The notes: generated by a model from the sequence alone, not told the origin. A stretch of 64,000 nt of DNA from Stutzerimonas xanthomarina DSM 18231 (GCF_900129835.1 NZ_FQXA01000001.1:248001-312000), one strand, 5' to 3'; positions 27,686 through 37,744 are shown, counted from the first letter of the stretch. Program-made: numbers and translations.

Positions 27686-28422
27686 TTGCTCTCACCTCCG
27701 ATAACCGGAATATCGACTCCGGCCCAGCCGGGCGCATATAGCTGCCACTCGGGATCGACCGTGTAGTAGGCATTGGAAACTTGGGCGTAATAACGGTCCC
27801 GGTCCGATACGCTCGTGTTGACGACCAGCTCGATCTCAGGTGTTGGCCCTTTGGCAAACTCCGCGTGATACCACTGCGCCGCATCCAGCGCTACCGCAGC
27901 CGTGACCATGGCAGCCCCGGGCGATACGTTGCGATAAATATTGCGCAGCACCCAAAGTCCGCTGGTCAGCGTCGTTGCCGTGCCGACATACCGATACTGC
28001 AGACGGTTGGGCGAAAAGCGCACCGGCTCTGCGGTTACATCCACAACCAGAACGTTGCCACTGTCGCGCTTGTGGACCGGATAGCCGACACTCAGCAGCG
28101 AGCTGATGAGTTGCTGGCTGAACACCCGCGCGAACGGACTTTGCGTATCAGGCTGATTCACATACAGCGGACGATCGTCGGGTAGCGAACGAATCAGTTG
28201 CCTGGCCGTGTCCTCGGCGATCAATTGCCAGTGAGACGCAGCTTGAAGCTTTTCCTGCTTGGCATACGGAAAGTTGACCGCAACCGGAACCGGCGTAAAA
28301 GGCGCCCGGCAGCCTGCGCAGAGCAGCGCGGCGCTGAGCAGCCCGACATTTACGGCAAACCGTCGCGACCGCAAGACAGGCGATATCTGCGCGGCGCCTG
28401 TTGACACAAGTCTCTTACCCAT
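27682..28422 (-). CDS. Uncharacterised lipoprotein paired with the FlgO-like gene
   Basis: 246 residues from ATG 28422. The long N-terminus (about 25 residues) precedes a lipobox ALLCAGC, Cys near residue 38. I do not recognise the mature domain. Visible parts include VFSQQLISSLLSVGYPVHKRD, a beta-rich VLVVDVTAEPVRF, and an Ala/Gly hydrophobic stretch AAMVTAAVALDAAQW that could bury in the membrane. It overlaps the FlgO-like gene (ATGA), so the two are one transcription unit and likely work together at the cell surface. Confidence 0.7.
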   Translation of the reverse strand: MGKRLVSTGAAQISPVLRSRRFAVNVGLLSAALLCAGCRAPFTPVPVAVNFPYAKQEKLQAASHWQLIAEDTARQLIRSLPDDRPLYVNQPDTQSPFARVFSQQLISSLLSVGYPVHKRDSGNVLVVDVTAEPVRFSPNRLQYRYVGTATTLTSGLWVLRNIYRNVSPGAAMVTAAVALDAAQWYHAEFAKGPTPEIELVVNTSVSDRDRYYAQVSNAYYTVDPEWQLYAPGWAGVDIPVIGGESK

Positions 28423-28607
28423 CAAAACATTCCATATTCAGCGACGACTGACGATTCCTGGCGAAAAGCCTTAGATCTGATTGCGCAATAGTGGCATGCG
28501 CATGTCGCCGCTTATCGGCCAAGCTTGGAAGAACTTAAGACATCAGATGGCAGGGCCACCGTTGAAGAACGGTTCGCTGCAGACTGTCCGGTATCGTCTG
28601 CTCGTTT

Positions 28608-28625
28608 AAAGCCGGAAGGCTTTTT
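28608..28625 (+). terminator. Small intrinsic terminator-like hairpin just upstream of dxs
   Basis: AAAGCC, loop GGAA, GGCTTTTT on the plus strand. The stem is short (six pairs) but the T run is good. It lies 43 bases before the dxs start, so it would end plus-strand transcripts arriving from ispA, or a dxs leader. Confidence 0.5.
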
Positions 28626-28668
28626 CGGTTAAACTGCCGCTCTTTTTTCAATTAAAACGACTCGCCTG

Positions 28669-30573
28669 ATGCCCAAGACGTTTCATGAGATTCCTCGGGT
28701 CCGCCCTGCGACGCCCGTTCTAGATCGCGCGGCCACGCCCGAGCAGCTGCGCCGGCTGGGCGAAGCGGAACTTGAAGAACTCGCCAACGAGCTGCGGCAG
28801 GATCTTCTCTACAGCGTGGGCCGGACCGGCGGGCACTTCGGTGCCGGCCTTGGCGTGATCGAGCTGACCATCGCGCTGCACTACGTCTACGACACGCCGA
28901 AAGACCGTCTGGTCTGGGATGTCGGTCATCAGGCCTATCCGCACAAGATCCTCACCGGGCGCCGTGAGCGCATGGAAAGCCTGCGCCAGAAGGACGGTAT
29001 CGCTGCCTTCCCACGCCGTAGCGAGAGCGAGTACGACACCTTTGGCGTCGGCCATTCCAGTACCTCCATCAGCGCCGCACTGGGTATGGCCATAGCCGCC
29101 CGCTTGCAGGGCAAGAAGCGCAAGTCCATTGCCGTGATCGGCGACGGCGCGCTCACCGCCGGCATGGCCTTCGAGGCCCTGAATCATGCGCCTGAAGTCG
29201 GCGCCGACATGCTCGTCGTGCTCAACGACAACGACATGTCGATCTCCCGCAATGTAGGTGGCCTGTCCAATTACCTGGCAAAAATTCTTTCCAGCCGCAC
29301 CTATTCGAGCATGCGCGAAGGCAGCAAGAAGGTCCTGTCACGCCTACCGGGCGCCTGGGAAATCGCCCGCCGCACCGAGGAATATGCAAAGGGGATGCTG
29401 GTCCCCGGCACGCTGTTCGAGGAGCTTGGCTGGAACTACATCGGCCCCATCGACGGCCATGATCTTCCGACATTGATCGCGACCCTGCGCAACATGCGCG
29501 ATCTGCCCGGCCCGCAGTTTCTCCATGTGGTGACCAAGAAAGGCAAGGGTTTCGCTCCGGCGGAAGTCGATCCGATTACCTGGCATGCCATTAGCAAACT
29601 TGAGCCCGCGGGCGGTCCGGTCACCCCGAAGAAGCCCAGCGGTCCCAAGTACTCGAACGTCTTTGGTCAATGGCTGTGCGACATGGCCGACGCCGACCCG
29701 CGCCTGACCGGCATCACCCCGGCGATGAAGGAAGGCTCCGACCTGATCGACTTCAGCGAGCGTTATCCAAATCGTTATTTCGACGTGGCCATCGCCGAGC
29801 AGCATGCCGTGACCCTGGCGGCCGGCATGGCTTGCGAAGGCGCCAAGCCGGTGGTTGCGATCTATTCGACATTCCTGCAGCGCGCCTACGATCAATTGAT
29901 CCATGACGTCGCGGTGCAGAACCTCGACGTGCTGTTCGCCATCGACCGCGCCGGCCTGGTCGGCGAAGACGGTCCGACCCATGCCGGCAGCTTCGATCTG
30001 TCCTATCTGCGCTGCATTCCCGGCATGCTGGTGATGACGCCCAGCGACGAAAACGAGATGCGCCGCATGCTCACCACCGGCTATCACTTCGAAGGCCCCG
30101 CGGCGGTGCGTTATCCGCGCGGCGCCGGGCCGAACGCCGCGATCGAGCCCGGCCTCGAGCCGCTGGAAATCGGCAAAGGCGTAGTGCGACGCCAGGGCAG
30201 TAACGGCAGCGGTCGCCGGGTCGCCTTGCTGGTCTTTGGCGTACAGCTGGCCGAAGCGCTGCAGGTCGGCGAAGCACTCGACGCCACCGTGGTCGATATG
30301 CGCTTCGTCAAACCGCTGGACGAGGCGCTGGTGCGGCAGATGGCCGATGACCACGAACTGCTGGTGACCATCGAGGAAAATAGCATCATGGGCGGGGCCG
30401 GCAGTGCCGTCGGCGAATTCCTCGCCGACGCGAATCTGCAGAAGCCAATCCTTCACCTGGGGTTGCCGGACTACTACGTCGAGCACGCCAAGCCCGGCGA
30501 GATGCTCAAGGAATGCGGGCTCGATGCCGCGGGTATCGAAGCGGCGGTCCGCACCCGGCTGGCTCAGCTCTGA
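28669..30573 (+). CDS. dxs: 1-deoxy-D-xylulose-5-phosphate synthase
   Basis: 634 residues with the thiamine-diphosphate enzyme layout: [17 protein letters not shown] plus NDND in the cofactor-binding N-terminal half, the pyrimidine half [15 protein letters not shown], and a C-terminal domain with [10 protein letters not shown]. Dxs makes DXP from pyruvate and glyceraldehyde phosphate, the first step of the non-mevalonate isoprenoid path that supplies IspA. It also feeds thiamine and pyridoxal synthesis. Dxs lies downstream of an insert, with its own upstream gap of about 245 bases. Confidence 0.97.
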   Translation: MPKTFHEIPRVRPATPVLDRAATPEQLRRLGEAELEELANELRQDLLYSVGRTGGHFGAGLGVIELTIALHYVYDTPKDRLVWDVGHQAYPHKILTGRRERMESLRQKDGIAAFPRRSESEYDTFGVGHSSTSISAALGMAIAARLQGKKRKSIAVIGDGALTAGMAFEALNHAPEVGADMLVVLNDNDMSISRNVGGLSNYLAKILSSRTYSSMREGSKKVLSRLPGAWEIARRTEEYAKGMLVPGTLFEELGWNYIGPIDGHDLPTLIATLRNMRDLPGPQFLHVVTKKGKGFAPAEVDPITWHAISKLEPAGGPVTPKKPSGPKYSNVFGQWLCDMADADPRLTGITPAMKEGSDLIDFSERYPNRYFDVAIAEQHAVTLAAGMACEGAKPVVAIYSTFLQRAYDQLIHDVAVQNLDVLFAIDRAGLVGEDGPTHAGSFDLSYLRCIPGMLVMTPSDENEMRRMLTTGYHFEGPAAVRYPRGAGPNAAIEPGLEPLEIGKGVVRRQGSNGSGRRVALLVFGVQLAEALQVGEALDATVVDMRFVKPLDEALVRQMADDHELLVTIEENSIMGGAGSAVGEFLADANLQKPILHLGLPDYYVEHAKPGEMLKECGLDAAGIEAAVRTRLAQL

Positions 30574-30775
30574 CGAGCTGTTGCGCTGGGTACGCCTGTA
30601 CCCGGCGCCGCCTCGCCGCCTTGCTCGGCAAGGCCAAACCCATCACACCCCAACCTCAAGCGGGTGCTCGTTCGTATGCCAACGCTCCTTCCCGCCACAC
30701 CTGATCAGACATCCCCTCGCGCAAAACTTTCTCGACACACCGCGCGCTTTGCTTGTCTTTCTTCCGAGCAGCCCT

Positions 30776-30990
30776 TAAGGTTCCCGCGATTTCTGATCCG
30801 CCCAGGTGTGCACGACCGCAAGGTCCGCATTAAACGGGAAGCCGGTGCGCTCGCAAGAGCAAGGCCGGCGCTGCCCCCGCAACGGTAATCGACCGTGATC
30901 CCTTGGATCACCGCCCGCTCAACCGCCACTGTGCTCTGCATGGGAAGGCGAGCCGGGTGCGTGTCGATAGCCCGGAGACCGGCCTGGCGG
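30776..30990 (+). promoter_or_regulatory. Cobalamin riboswitch upstream of btuB
   Basis: The classic order is present: start near GGTTCCCGC, then ACGGGAAGCCGGTGC, GCTGCCCCCGCAACGGTAA, CACTGTG...ATGGGAAGGCG, and the B12 box AGCCCGGAGACCGGCC at 30969-30984. It lies about 110 bases before the btuB start. Adenosylcobalamin binding should lower btuB expression, so uptake is shut off when B12 is ample. Confidence 0.93.
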
Positions 30991-31100
30991 ATTCGACTGG
31001 TGTTGCGGAGGGCAGCACCGTCAAGCGCGGCTGTCTGTGTCTGTCCTTGCGCTTGTTCCTGCCCTCCTCAAAAGCTCCGTTCTTTTGAGGATTGATCCTG

Positions 31101-32966
31101 ATGAAAATATCCCGTCTCGCGCTGGCTGTGGCGCTGCTGCCCGGTGCACAAGTCCTTGCCGCCGATACCAGTCATGAGCTGCCAAGCATGCTCGTTACCT
31201 CGGCCCGCCAGGCCGAACCACGCATGCAGGCCACCGCTGCCAGTACGGTATTCGCCCGGGCAGACATCGAGCGACTACAAGCGCGTAGCGTGCCCGAGCT
31301 CCTTCGCCGGGTACCCGGTATCAGCTTTTCGAGCGCCGGCGGGGTACCTCAGCTATCCGTGCGCGGCACCAGCACAGCGCAGACACTGGTTCTGGTAGAT
31401 GGCCAGCGAATTGCTTCTTCGACCAGTGGCTTCGCCCGCCTCGACTATCTGGCCATCGACAATATCGAACGCGTCGAAGTTATCCGCGGTCCTCGCTCGT
31501 CGCTTTACGGTGCCGACGCCATCGGTGGCGTGATCCAGATCTTCACACGCAGCGGTGAGCCGGGCCTGAATCCGCAAGTACGCCTGGCCGCCGGCAGCGA
31601 CCACACCTTCCAACGCAGCCTGAGCCTGTCTGGCGGAACCCAGCAGACCCGCGTGCACCTTGGCGCGAGCCTCGATGAGCGCGAGGGCTTCGATGCCACC
31701 CGTGACGAGCGTGGCGCCGACCGCGACGACGATGGCCAGCGCACCAGGGCCCTGCATCTGAAGCTGGATCACCAGTTCGACACCAACTGGAGGGCGGGCC
31801 TGAGCCTCAACGACCAGCGCGGCGAGAATGAGTACGACGACGCCTACAAATTCGCCCCCGGCGCACCTCAGGATGAGTTTCAAGTCAGCAGCTACAGCGG
31901 CTATCTGGACCGGCAACTGAGCGATGCGTGGAACAGCCGTTTGGAGCTGGGGCGCAGCTTCGACCGCAACCGCGCGGTGGACTCGGCCTATAACGACAGC
32001 CTGCTGGAAACCACCCGCCACTCGGCCGCCTGGATCAACCGCTTCTCGCTCACCGAACAACAGCAACTAGCGCTCGGGACCGACTGGTACGAGGATCGCC
32101 TGGATGCCACCACGGCCTATCAGGAAGACAGCCGCGACAATCTCGCCTTCTTCGCCCAGCACAGCTATCAGGGGGACGGTTTCGGTACCGAGCTGGGCCT
32201 ACGCCACGATGACAACCAGCAGTTCGGCAGCCACAACAGCTGGAACGCAGCCTTCAGCTTGCCGGTCGGCCAATCGCAGCGATGGATACTGAGCTATGGC
32301 GAAGGCTTTCGCGCACCAACCTTCACCGACCTCTACGCGCCACCCGCCTGGGGACCCAACCCGGACCTGGAACCGGAGACCTCGAAGACCTACGAGCTGC
32401 AGTGGCGCGCTGATTTCAACGGTACGCTGCTCGAAGCTTCGCTCTACCGCACCGACGTTGAAGACATGATCGCGTGGGGCGGTCGTCAGATCGAAAACAT
32501 AAACCACGCTCGAATCAACGGGTTCGAGGCCAGCGCGGCCGGTGAGCTGCTGGGTTGGCAAGCCAGTCTCGGACTGAGCATCATCGATCCACGCGACCGG
32601 AACAGCGGCCGGGTGCTGCCACGTCGTGCCAAGCGCACCTTGAGCCTTGACCTGGACCGCCAGTTCGGCGCGATTGGCGTCGGAGCGACCTGGCAGGCGT
32701 TCAGCCAACGCTTTGATGATGGCCCCGTCAACGCCAATTTCCAGTCCGAGCGCAGCACGATTCCGGGTTACGCTGTACTGGACCTGCGCACCAGCTGGCA
32801 GGCCACACCCGAACTGCGCTGGGAAGCCAAGCTGGAGAACGTACTGGACAAGGATTACCACCAGGCGCTGTACCAACGCACCTTCGCCGACATGGACAGT
32901 GTCTATGGTTACCGCGAACAGGGCCGCACCGGCTTGCTCGCAGTCATCTGGACACCCGCGCTGTAA
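31101..32966 (+). CDS. btuB: TonB-dependent vitamin B12 outer-membrane receptor BtuB
   Basis: 621 residues from ATG 31101, with TTGAGG upstream; the upstream TTG at 31092 is an alternative. A signal peptide (about 1-20, ending VLAAD) is followed by a TonB-box-like stretch near PSMLVTSAR, the plug with LLRRVPGISFSSAGGVPQLSVRG and RGPRSSLYGADAIGGVIQIF, and a 22-strand barrel ending LLAVIWTPAL. The B12 riboswitch upstream fixes the substrate. The BtuF-like gene lies convergent downstream. Confidence 0.93.
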   Translation: MKISRLALAVALLPGAQVLAADTSHELPSMLVTSARQAEPRMQATAASTVFARADIERLQARSVPELLRRVPGISFSSAGGVPQLSVRGTSTAQTLVLVDGQRIASSTSGFARLDYLAIDNIERVEVIRGPRSSLYGADAIGGVIQIFTRSGEPGLNPQVRLAAGSDHTFQRSLSLSGGTQQTRVHLGASLDEREGFDATRDERGADRDDDGQRTRALHLKLDHQFDTNWRAGLSLNDQRGENEYDDAYKFAPGAPQDEFQVSSYSGYLDRQLSDAWNSRLELGRSFDRNRAVDSAYNDSLLETTRHSAAWINRFSLTEQQQLALGTDWYEDRLDATTAYQEDSRDNLAFFAQHSYQGDGFGTELGLRHDDNQQFGSHNSWNAAFSLPVGQSQRWILSYGEGFRAPTFTDLYAPPAWGPNPDLEPETSKTYELQWRADFNGTLLEASLYRTDVEDMIAWGGRQIENINHARINGFEASAAGELLGWQASLGLSIIDPRDRNSGRVLPRRAKRTLSLDLDRQFGAIGVGATWQAFSQRFDDGPVNANFQSERSTIPGYAVLDLRTSWQATPELRWEAKLENVLDKDYHQALYQRTFADMDSVYGYREQGRTGLLAVIWTPAL

Positions 32967-32990
32967 CATACCCTCGGCGGCGGCGCTCGC

Positions 32991-33794
32991 TCAGGGTGCC
33001 GCCTGCGCCATCACCGCGCAGAGCTTCCCGATAGCATCGAGCATCTGGAAGCTCGGGCGCTCCAGACCCTTGTCCGGCACCTCCCACAGCTGGCCCTTGC
33101 GCACCGCAGCCAGCTGTGGCCAGGCCTTCCATTCGGATAGCTGAGCGCCGCTACCGGCCAGAATCACCTCAGGATTGCGCGACAACACCGACTCGATGCT
33201 GACTTGCGGCGCGGGCAGTTGCAGATCCGCAAACGCGTTGCGGCCGCCGCAGACTTCGATGGCATCGCTGATGATTTGTCGGCCACCGAGCGTATACAGC
33301 GGGCGGTTCCAGATCTGATAGAACACCCTAAACGGTTGCTCACGGTGGTAGCGCCGCCGCAACTGAGCCAGCCCCTGTTCGAAACGTCGCGCGAGCGCCC
33401 GACCCTGTTCAGCCCGCCCAACCCGCTCGCCAATCAGTTCGAACTGCTCGGTCAGCTGCGCCAGCGATACCGGTTGAGCAACCAGCACCGGTATGCCGAA
33501 CTGCGTCAGTTGGTCACGTTGTGCGTGGCTGATGCTGTCCGGCCGTAGTAATACCAGCGTTGGCTGCAGTGCCAGCAACGTTTCCATTTCCAGCTGGCCG
33601 AGACGCCCGACGGATGGCACACCGGCCAGCGCGTCGGGCCGCTCGCCACCGTCGAGCATACCCACCAGCAGATCGTCGGCGCCCAGCTCCAGCATGGTTT
33701 CACTGAGCGAGGGTGCAAGACTGACGACCCGCTCGGATGCGGCAAGCATCGAGGAAAGCAGTAACGCCACGACCAATGTCAGCGCTCGCATCAT
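32991..33794 (-). CDS. Cobalamin-binding periplasmic protein (BtuF-like)
   Basis: 267 residues with a signal peptide (about 1-19, MLAAS). It is a helical-backbone substrate-binding protein: RVVSLAPSLSETMLELGADDLLVGM, VPSVGRLGQLEMETLLALQPTLVLL, and C-terminal PSFQMLDAIGKL. BtuF hands B12 from BtuB to the ABC importer. No btuC/btuD genes are in this window. It overlaps the upstream membrane gene as ATGA and is convergent with btuB; the same order follows dxs in P. aeruginosa. Confidence 0.86.
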   Translation of the reverse strand: MMRALTLVVALLLSSMLAASERVVSLAPSLSETMLELGADDLLVGMLDGGERPDALAGVPSVGRLGQLEMETLLALQPTLVLLRPDSISHAQRDQLTQFGIPVLVAQPVSLAQLTEQFELIGERVGRAEQGRALARRFEQGLAQLRRRYHREQPFRVFYQIWNRPLYTLGGRQIISDAIEVCGGRNAFADLQLPAPQVSIESVLSRNPEVILAGSGAQLSEWKAWPQLAAVRKGQLWEVPDKGLERPSFQMLDAIGKLCAVMAQAAP

Positions 33795-34210
33795 TGCAGC
33801 TGACGCGGAACGCGATAGAGCACCAGCAGCGCCAGGCTGCCACAGACCAGCAGCAGCTGTGCGACAGGTTCAAGCCCGAGCGGCGCACCGATCGCCGCCA
33901 GCCAGGCCGGTAGCGCTGCGATCCCGAGTGCCCGCAACCGGACGGCACGCAGCGTCGTCCACGCCGACGATTCGCCGTCGGTACCCAATTTCTTCTCGGT
34001 GGCAATCAAGGCGTGTTTATAGGCTGTGAAGCGGGGCAAATTGAAAAACAGCGCAGCCAGGCCGATGATGAACAGCGGCAAGGCGAGCGACTCACCGAAA
34101 CGGCCGGCAAGCTCGGGAAGCTGGCGGCTGATGAGCGCGGGGACGATAATCAGCAACAGGAACAGCCAGCCATCGCAATAAAGCTGGCGGCGAGCGGCCG
34201 TACGACTCAC
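33791..34210 (-). CDS. Uncharacterised multi-pass membrane protein
   Basis: 139 residues with three to four hydrophobic helices ([53 protein letters not shown]). No catalytic motif seen. It overlaps the ribA stop at its start and the btuF-like start at its stop (ATGA), so ribA, this gene and the btuF-like gene form one minus-strand operon. The conserved place implies a real function, but none can be named. Confidence 0.8.
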   Translation of the reverse strand: MSRTAARRQLYCDGWLFLLLIIVPALISRQLPELAGRFGESLALPLFIIGLAALFFNLPRFTAYKHALIATEKKLGTDGESSAWTTLRAVRLRALGIAALPAWLAAIGAPLGLEPVAQLLLVCGSLALLVLYRVPRQLQ

Positions 34211-34824
34211 GACTGCTCGGCTTCGCCCTGATGAATCTCACCGAGCATATGGCCAAGTTTGCCGGCCTTGGTGGCGAGATACTCGCGGTTATATGGATTG
34301 TGGGCAATCTGAAGCGGCATGCGCTCGGCGACACGAATACCGAAGCCCTGCAGCGCCTTGACCTTGCGCGGGTTGTTGGTCATCAGCCTGATCTCGGCGA
34401 TGCCCAGATGTTCAAGCATGGGCAGACAGATCGCGTAATCGCGCATATCAGGCGCGAAGCCAAGGCGCTCGTTGGCTTCGACGGTATCGGCACCGCCGTC
34501 CTGCAACTCGTAGGCGCGGATCTTGTTCAGCAGACCGATGCCACGGCCCTCCTGGCGGAGATAGAGCAGCGCGCCACGCCCCTCTTCGGAAATCGCCCGC
34601 AGTGCGGCCTCCAATTGAAAGCCGCAATCGCAGCGCAAACTGAACAGCGCATCGCCAGTCAGGCATTCAGAATGCAGACGACCCAACACAGGCTTGCCAT
34701 CGGCAACATCGCCCAACGTCAGTACGACATGCTCTTTGCCGGTGTCCTGATCGAGAAAACCATGCATGGTGAACACACCGAACGGCGTCGGCAATTTGGA
34801 AGCGGCGACGAACACGACAGACAC
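34207..34824 (-). CDS. ribA: GTP cyclohydrolase II
   Basis: 205 residues. It opens GTP to start riboflavin synthesis and needs a zinc. The three Cys ligands lie in [21 protein letters not shown], and [22 protein letters not shown] is the GTP-binding part. This is the copy with intact zinc cysteines, whereas the RibBA C-terminal half has none. It is first in ribA-membrane protein-btuF-like. Confidence 0.96.
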   Translation of the reverse strand: MSVVFVAASKLPTPFGVFTMHGFLDQDTGKEHVVLTLGDVADGKPVLGRLHSECLTGDALFSLRCDCGFQLEAALRAISEEGRGALLYLRQEGRGIGLLNKIRAYELQDGGADTVEANERLGFAPDMRDYAICLPMLEHLGIAEIRLMTNNPRKVKALQGFGIRVAERMPLQIAHNPYNREYLATKAGKLGHMLGEIHQGEAEQS

Positions 34825-35008
34825 CGGAGAAACTCCAGAAGGCGGAAAAGCGGATATTGTAACAGCAGCACTTGCCGCCGGGTGAGGTGAAGATGCGCTG
34901 GAGGCTGGACAGCGTTCCGCCTGTGAACGTTATTTAACTCTGGCTCCACCGCCCAACAGCCGGACATCAGTTTTCGGCCATCAGCTTCCAGCACATCTAT
35001 CGGTTTTC

Positions 35009-35656
35009 CTAAATCTTCGACTCCAGCTTCAACACACCTTGATCCTCGCGCCAGCTGACTCGCCCGAGGAAGCTCATTCCGAGCAGAGCATCGGTAGGCG
35101 AGCCGCCTTCCACCACAACGGCTTCGACCCCGAGCACGTCGATCGCACCGACTTTCACGCTGCTGAGGTTGACCCGCCAGGCTTTGGCCGTGCCGCTTGC
35201 CGTGCCGACGACGATTTGCCGGCCATCGACCCGGTAGTCGATGCCGAGGCGCCGCGCCTGGATTTCATTGATCGCTACCGAGGTGGCACCGGTATCGACG
35301 AGAAACTGCACCGGTTGGCCGTTAATCGAGCCGGCCACCCAATAATGGCCACCCTGCCCCTGAGCAATGCTCAACTGACGTCGTTCGGGCTCGGCGAACC
35401 CTGAACTCAGCTCACGGGAAAGCTTATAACTGCGCTCGACGCCGTCTACCCGCAGAACTGCGCCTTTCGAATCTGCGTTTACCACCTCTACACCGCCCGG
35501 CCCCACCTGACCGACCCGCACGAGCTTACGCTGTCCATCGACATTTAACACAGCAGCACCAGGAAACAGGCCGACAACCTGTACCCGTGGCGCAGCCGTG
35601 ACGGCGAGCGAGACGAGCGAAAGGCCAGCGGCGAACAGCAAGGCAACGGGGTGCAT
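35009..35656 (-). CDS. TIGR02281-type clan AA retropepsin-like protein
   Basis: About 215 residues from the ATG near 35656, preceded by GGAACG; the frame is open 29 codons further back. A signal peptide (about 1-21) precedes a linker and a retropepsin domain with LVDTGATSVAIN (Asp121-Thr122-Gly123) and the second conserved DALLGMSFLGRV. This family is an aspartic protease fold of unknown substrate, exported. It is next to pgpA on the same strand. Confidence 0.85.
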   Translation of the reverse strand: MHPVALLFAAGLSLVSLAVTAAPRVQVVGLFPGAAVLNVDGQRKLVRVGQVGPGGVEVVNADSKGAVLRVDGVERSYKLSRELSSGFAEPERRQLSIAQGQGGHYWVAGSINGQPVQFLVDTGATSVAINEIQARRLGIDYRVDGRQIVVGTASGTAKAWRVNLSSVKVGAIDVLGVEAVVVEGGSPTDALLGMSFLGRVSWREDQGVLKLESKI

Positions 35657-35749
35657 CAGTGGCGTTCCTCGAATCAGGGCGGGACGCATTCTTTCACGCG
35701 ACGTCCCGGCATTGCAGCGATCCCACGCACAGCTTCGCCGCAAATCGAA

Positions 35750-36250
35750 TCAGCCCAGCAGCCGCACTGCGATATGCATAACGCCGCAGGCAGCAAATCC
35801 GGCGAGGATGTCGTCGAGCATGATGCCCAGCCCGCCGTGAACCTGTCGGTCGACCCAACTGATCGGCCAGGGCTTGAGGATATCCAGCAGGCGAAACACG
35901 ACGAAACCGAGCAGCAACCAGTACCAGCCTGTGGGAACCAACCAGAAGGTGATCCAGATGCCGGCGAACTCGTCCCAGACGATCCCTTCATGATCATGCA
36001 CGCCCAGGTCTTGCGCGACCTTGCCGCATAGCCAGATGCCGAACAGCATGCTGGCGAGGATCAGCGCACCGTAGCCCCACTCCGGCAGCATTTGCCACAA
36101 CGGCACGAACGCCAGCGCCACAAGAGATCCCCAGGTGCCGGGCGCCTTCGGCAGCGTGCCGGAGCCGAAACCAAAGGCGAGGTTATGCCACGGATTGCTC
36201 CACACCGAATGCGGGATCGGTTCGGCGGCAGGCTGCAGAGAATCGGTCAA
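35750..36250 (-). CDS. pgpA: Phosphatidylglycerophosphatase A
   Basis: 166 residues of the PgpA family: inner membrane, with AFGFGSGTLPKAPGTWGSL near the N-terminus and HDHEGIVWDEFAGIW with the metal-binding Asp/Glu cluster. It removes phosphate from PG-phosphate to give phosphatidylglycerol. The usual order nusB-thiL-pgpA is kept, with a 36-base gap to thiL. Confidence 0.95.
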   Translation of the reverse strand: MTDSLQPAAEPIPHSVWSNPWHNLAFGFGSGTLPKAPGTWGSLVALAFVPLWQMLPEWGYGALILASMLFGIWLCGKVAQDLGVHDHEGIVWDEFAGIWITFWLVPTGWYWLLLGFVVFRLLDILKPWPISWVDRQVHGGLGIMLDDILAGFAACGVMHIAVRLLG

Positions 36251-36286
36251 ACGGTTGTCCTCATTGTTAGTTCGAGCGTCGGCGGC

Positions 36287-37246
36287 TCAGCTGGTGAAGT
36301 GGTTGTAGCCTGGATGGCCGATGCCCACAGACCTCCCATCAGCATCAACCAACCGAACGCCCTCTCCCACCTCCACATGGCCAATGACGTGAACTGGCCA
36401 TCCTTCGGACTGCATGCTCGGTAACGCATCTGCCGGCAAGGTAAACGCCAGAAGATAGTCGTCTCCTCCCCCCAAGGCACATTGCAGGGCCTGCTCAGTC
36501 CCGGCGAAACGCAGCAGCGAATCCGACAGCGGCACCCGGGCTTGCTCGATTACCAGCGAAACAGAAGACGCAGTGGCTATATGGTTGCAGTCGGCCAACA
36601 AGCCATCGGAAATGTCCAACGCCGCGGTTGCCTTGCCCCGCAGCGCCTGACCGAGCGCGAGCTGAGGTTGCGGCGACCAGTAGCGCCGCAGCAGCGCTGC
36701 CGCTTCGGCGGTGTCCGCCTCCCGCTCGCCAAGCACAATCGGCAAAGCCCCGGCGGCGTCGCCAAGCGATCCACCCACGCAGAGCAGATCTCCGGGTTTC
36801 GCGCCGCTGCGCAACAACGCCTGGCCTACCGGCACGCGCCCGAATACCGTCAGCGTCACGCTCAGCGGACCGCGTGTGGTGTCGCCGCCGATCAGGCGCA
36901 TGTCACAGCCAGCAGCCATGGTGTCGAGACCACGGGCGAACGCGCTCAACCAGTCGGGATCAACGGAAGGAATCGTCAGTGCCAGCGTGAAACCAATGGG
37001 CGTCGCGCCCATTCCGGCGAGATCGCTGGTCGATACGGCCAACGCGCGCTGACCAAGTAGATAGGGATCACATGGGTCGGAGAAATGCACACCAGCAACA
37101 AGCGTGTCGGTGGAGACGGCCAGCTGCTCACCGACCGGAACGCTCAGCAGCGCGCAATCATCACCAATCCCCAACGCAACATCGCCGCCAACCCTGGCAC
37201 AAGCGGCGGCGGCGAAGTAGTGGCGGATCAGCTCGAACTCATCCAT
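36287..37246 (-). CDS. thiL: Thiamine-monophosphate kinase
   Basis: 319 residues. It phosphorylates thiamine monophosphate to the active diphosphate. The ThiL/PurM-type fold shows in GIGDDCALLSVP, the substrate-loop STDTLVAGVHF, DLAGMGATPIG and DISDGLLADCNHI. It lies 12 bases after nusB on the minus strand and supplies thiamine diphosphate used by Dxs. Confidence 0.96.
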   Translation of the reverse strand: MDEFELIRHYFAAAACARVGGDVALGIGDDCALLSVPVGEQLAVSTDTLVAGVHFSDPCDPYLLGQRALAVSTSDLAGMGATPIGFTLALTIPSVDPDWLSAFARGLDTMAAGCDMRLIGGDTTRGPLSVTLTVFGRVPVGQALLRSGAKPGDLLCVGGSLGDAAGALPIVLGEREADTAEAAALLRRYWSPQPQLALGQALRGKATAALDISDGLLADCNHIATASSVSLVIEQARVPLSDSLLRFAGTEQALQCALGGGDDYLLAFTLPADALPSMQSEGWPVHVIGHVEVGEGVRLVDADGRSVGIGHPGYNHFTS

Positions 37247-37258
37247 CAGGCGGAAGGG

Positions 37259-37744
37259 TCAGCGCTTGTGTGCGCTGACTTCGGCACTGCGCAGGCTGGG
37301 CGCCAGCTTGTCCAGCACGCCGTTGACGAACTTGTGTCCGTCGGTGGCGCCGAACACCTTGGCCAGCTCGATGCCTTCGTTGATCACCACCCGATAAGGG
37401 ACGTCGATACGATGCATTAACTCATAGGCGGACAGGCGCAGAACGGCGAGTTCGACCGGGTCGAGCTCTTCGAGCGGGCGATCGAGATGCGGCACGATGG
37501 CGCCGTCGACTTCGGTCTTGGCACGCGCGACGCCAGTCAGCAGTTCATGGAAGTAGCTGCCGTCGACGCCGGAGAAATCATTGTCGACGCGAAACTGCGC
37601 CTCGATTTCGTTGAGGCTCTGGCCTGCCATGTGCCATTGATACAGCGCCTGCATCGCCAGGCTGCGCGCGACACGGCGCGTCGCGATCTTGCCCTTGGCC
37701 TTTGGCTGCGGGGCGTCCTGACTGTCGTCGTGATTAAGGCTCAC
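37259..37744 (-). CDS. nusB: Transcription antitermination factor NusB
   Basis: 161 residues. Helical RNA-binding protein of the rRNA antitermination complex with NusE. Conserved [19 protein letters not shown] (about 23-41), and [28 protein letters not shown] near the C-terminus are typical. Start overlaps the ribH stop by 4 bases, as in many Pseudomonas. Confidence 0.96.
   Translation of the reverse strand: MSLNHDDSQDAPQPKAKGKIATRRVARSLAMQALYQWHMAGQSLNEIEAQFRVDNDFSGVDGSYFHELLTGVARAKTEVDGAIVPHLDRPLEELDPVELAVLRLSAYELMHRIDVPYRVVINEGIELAKVFGATDGHKFVNGVLDKLAPSLRSAEVSAHKR

Noticed and set aside
29344-30486. 380-codon minus-strand frame inside dxs
   Set aside because: Antisense of a highly conserved gene, no domain.
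30588-30603. Hairpin GGGTAC-GCCT-GTACCC after dxs as terminator
   Set aside because: No T run follows; too weak to call a terminator.
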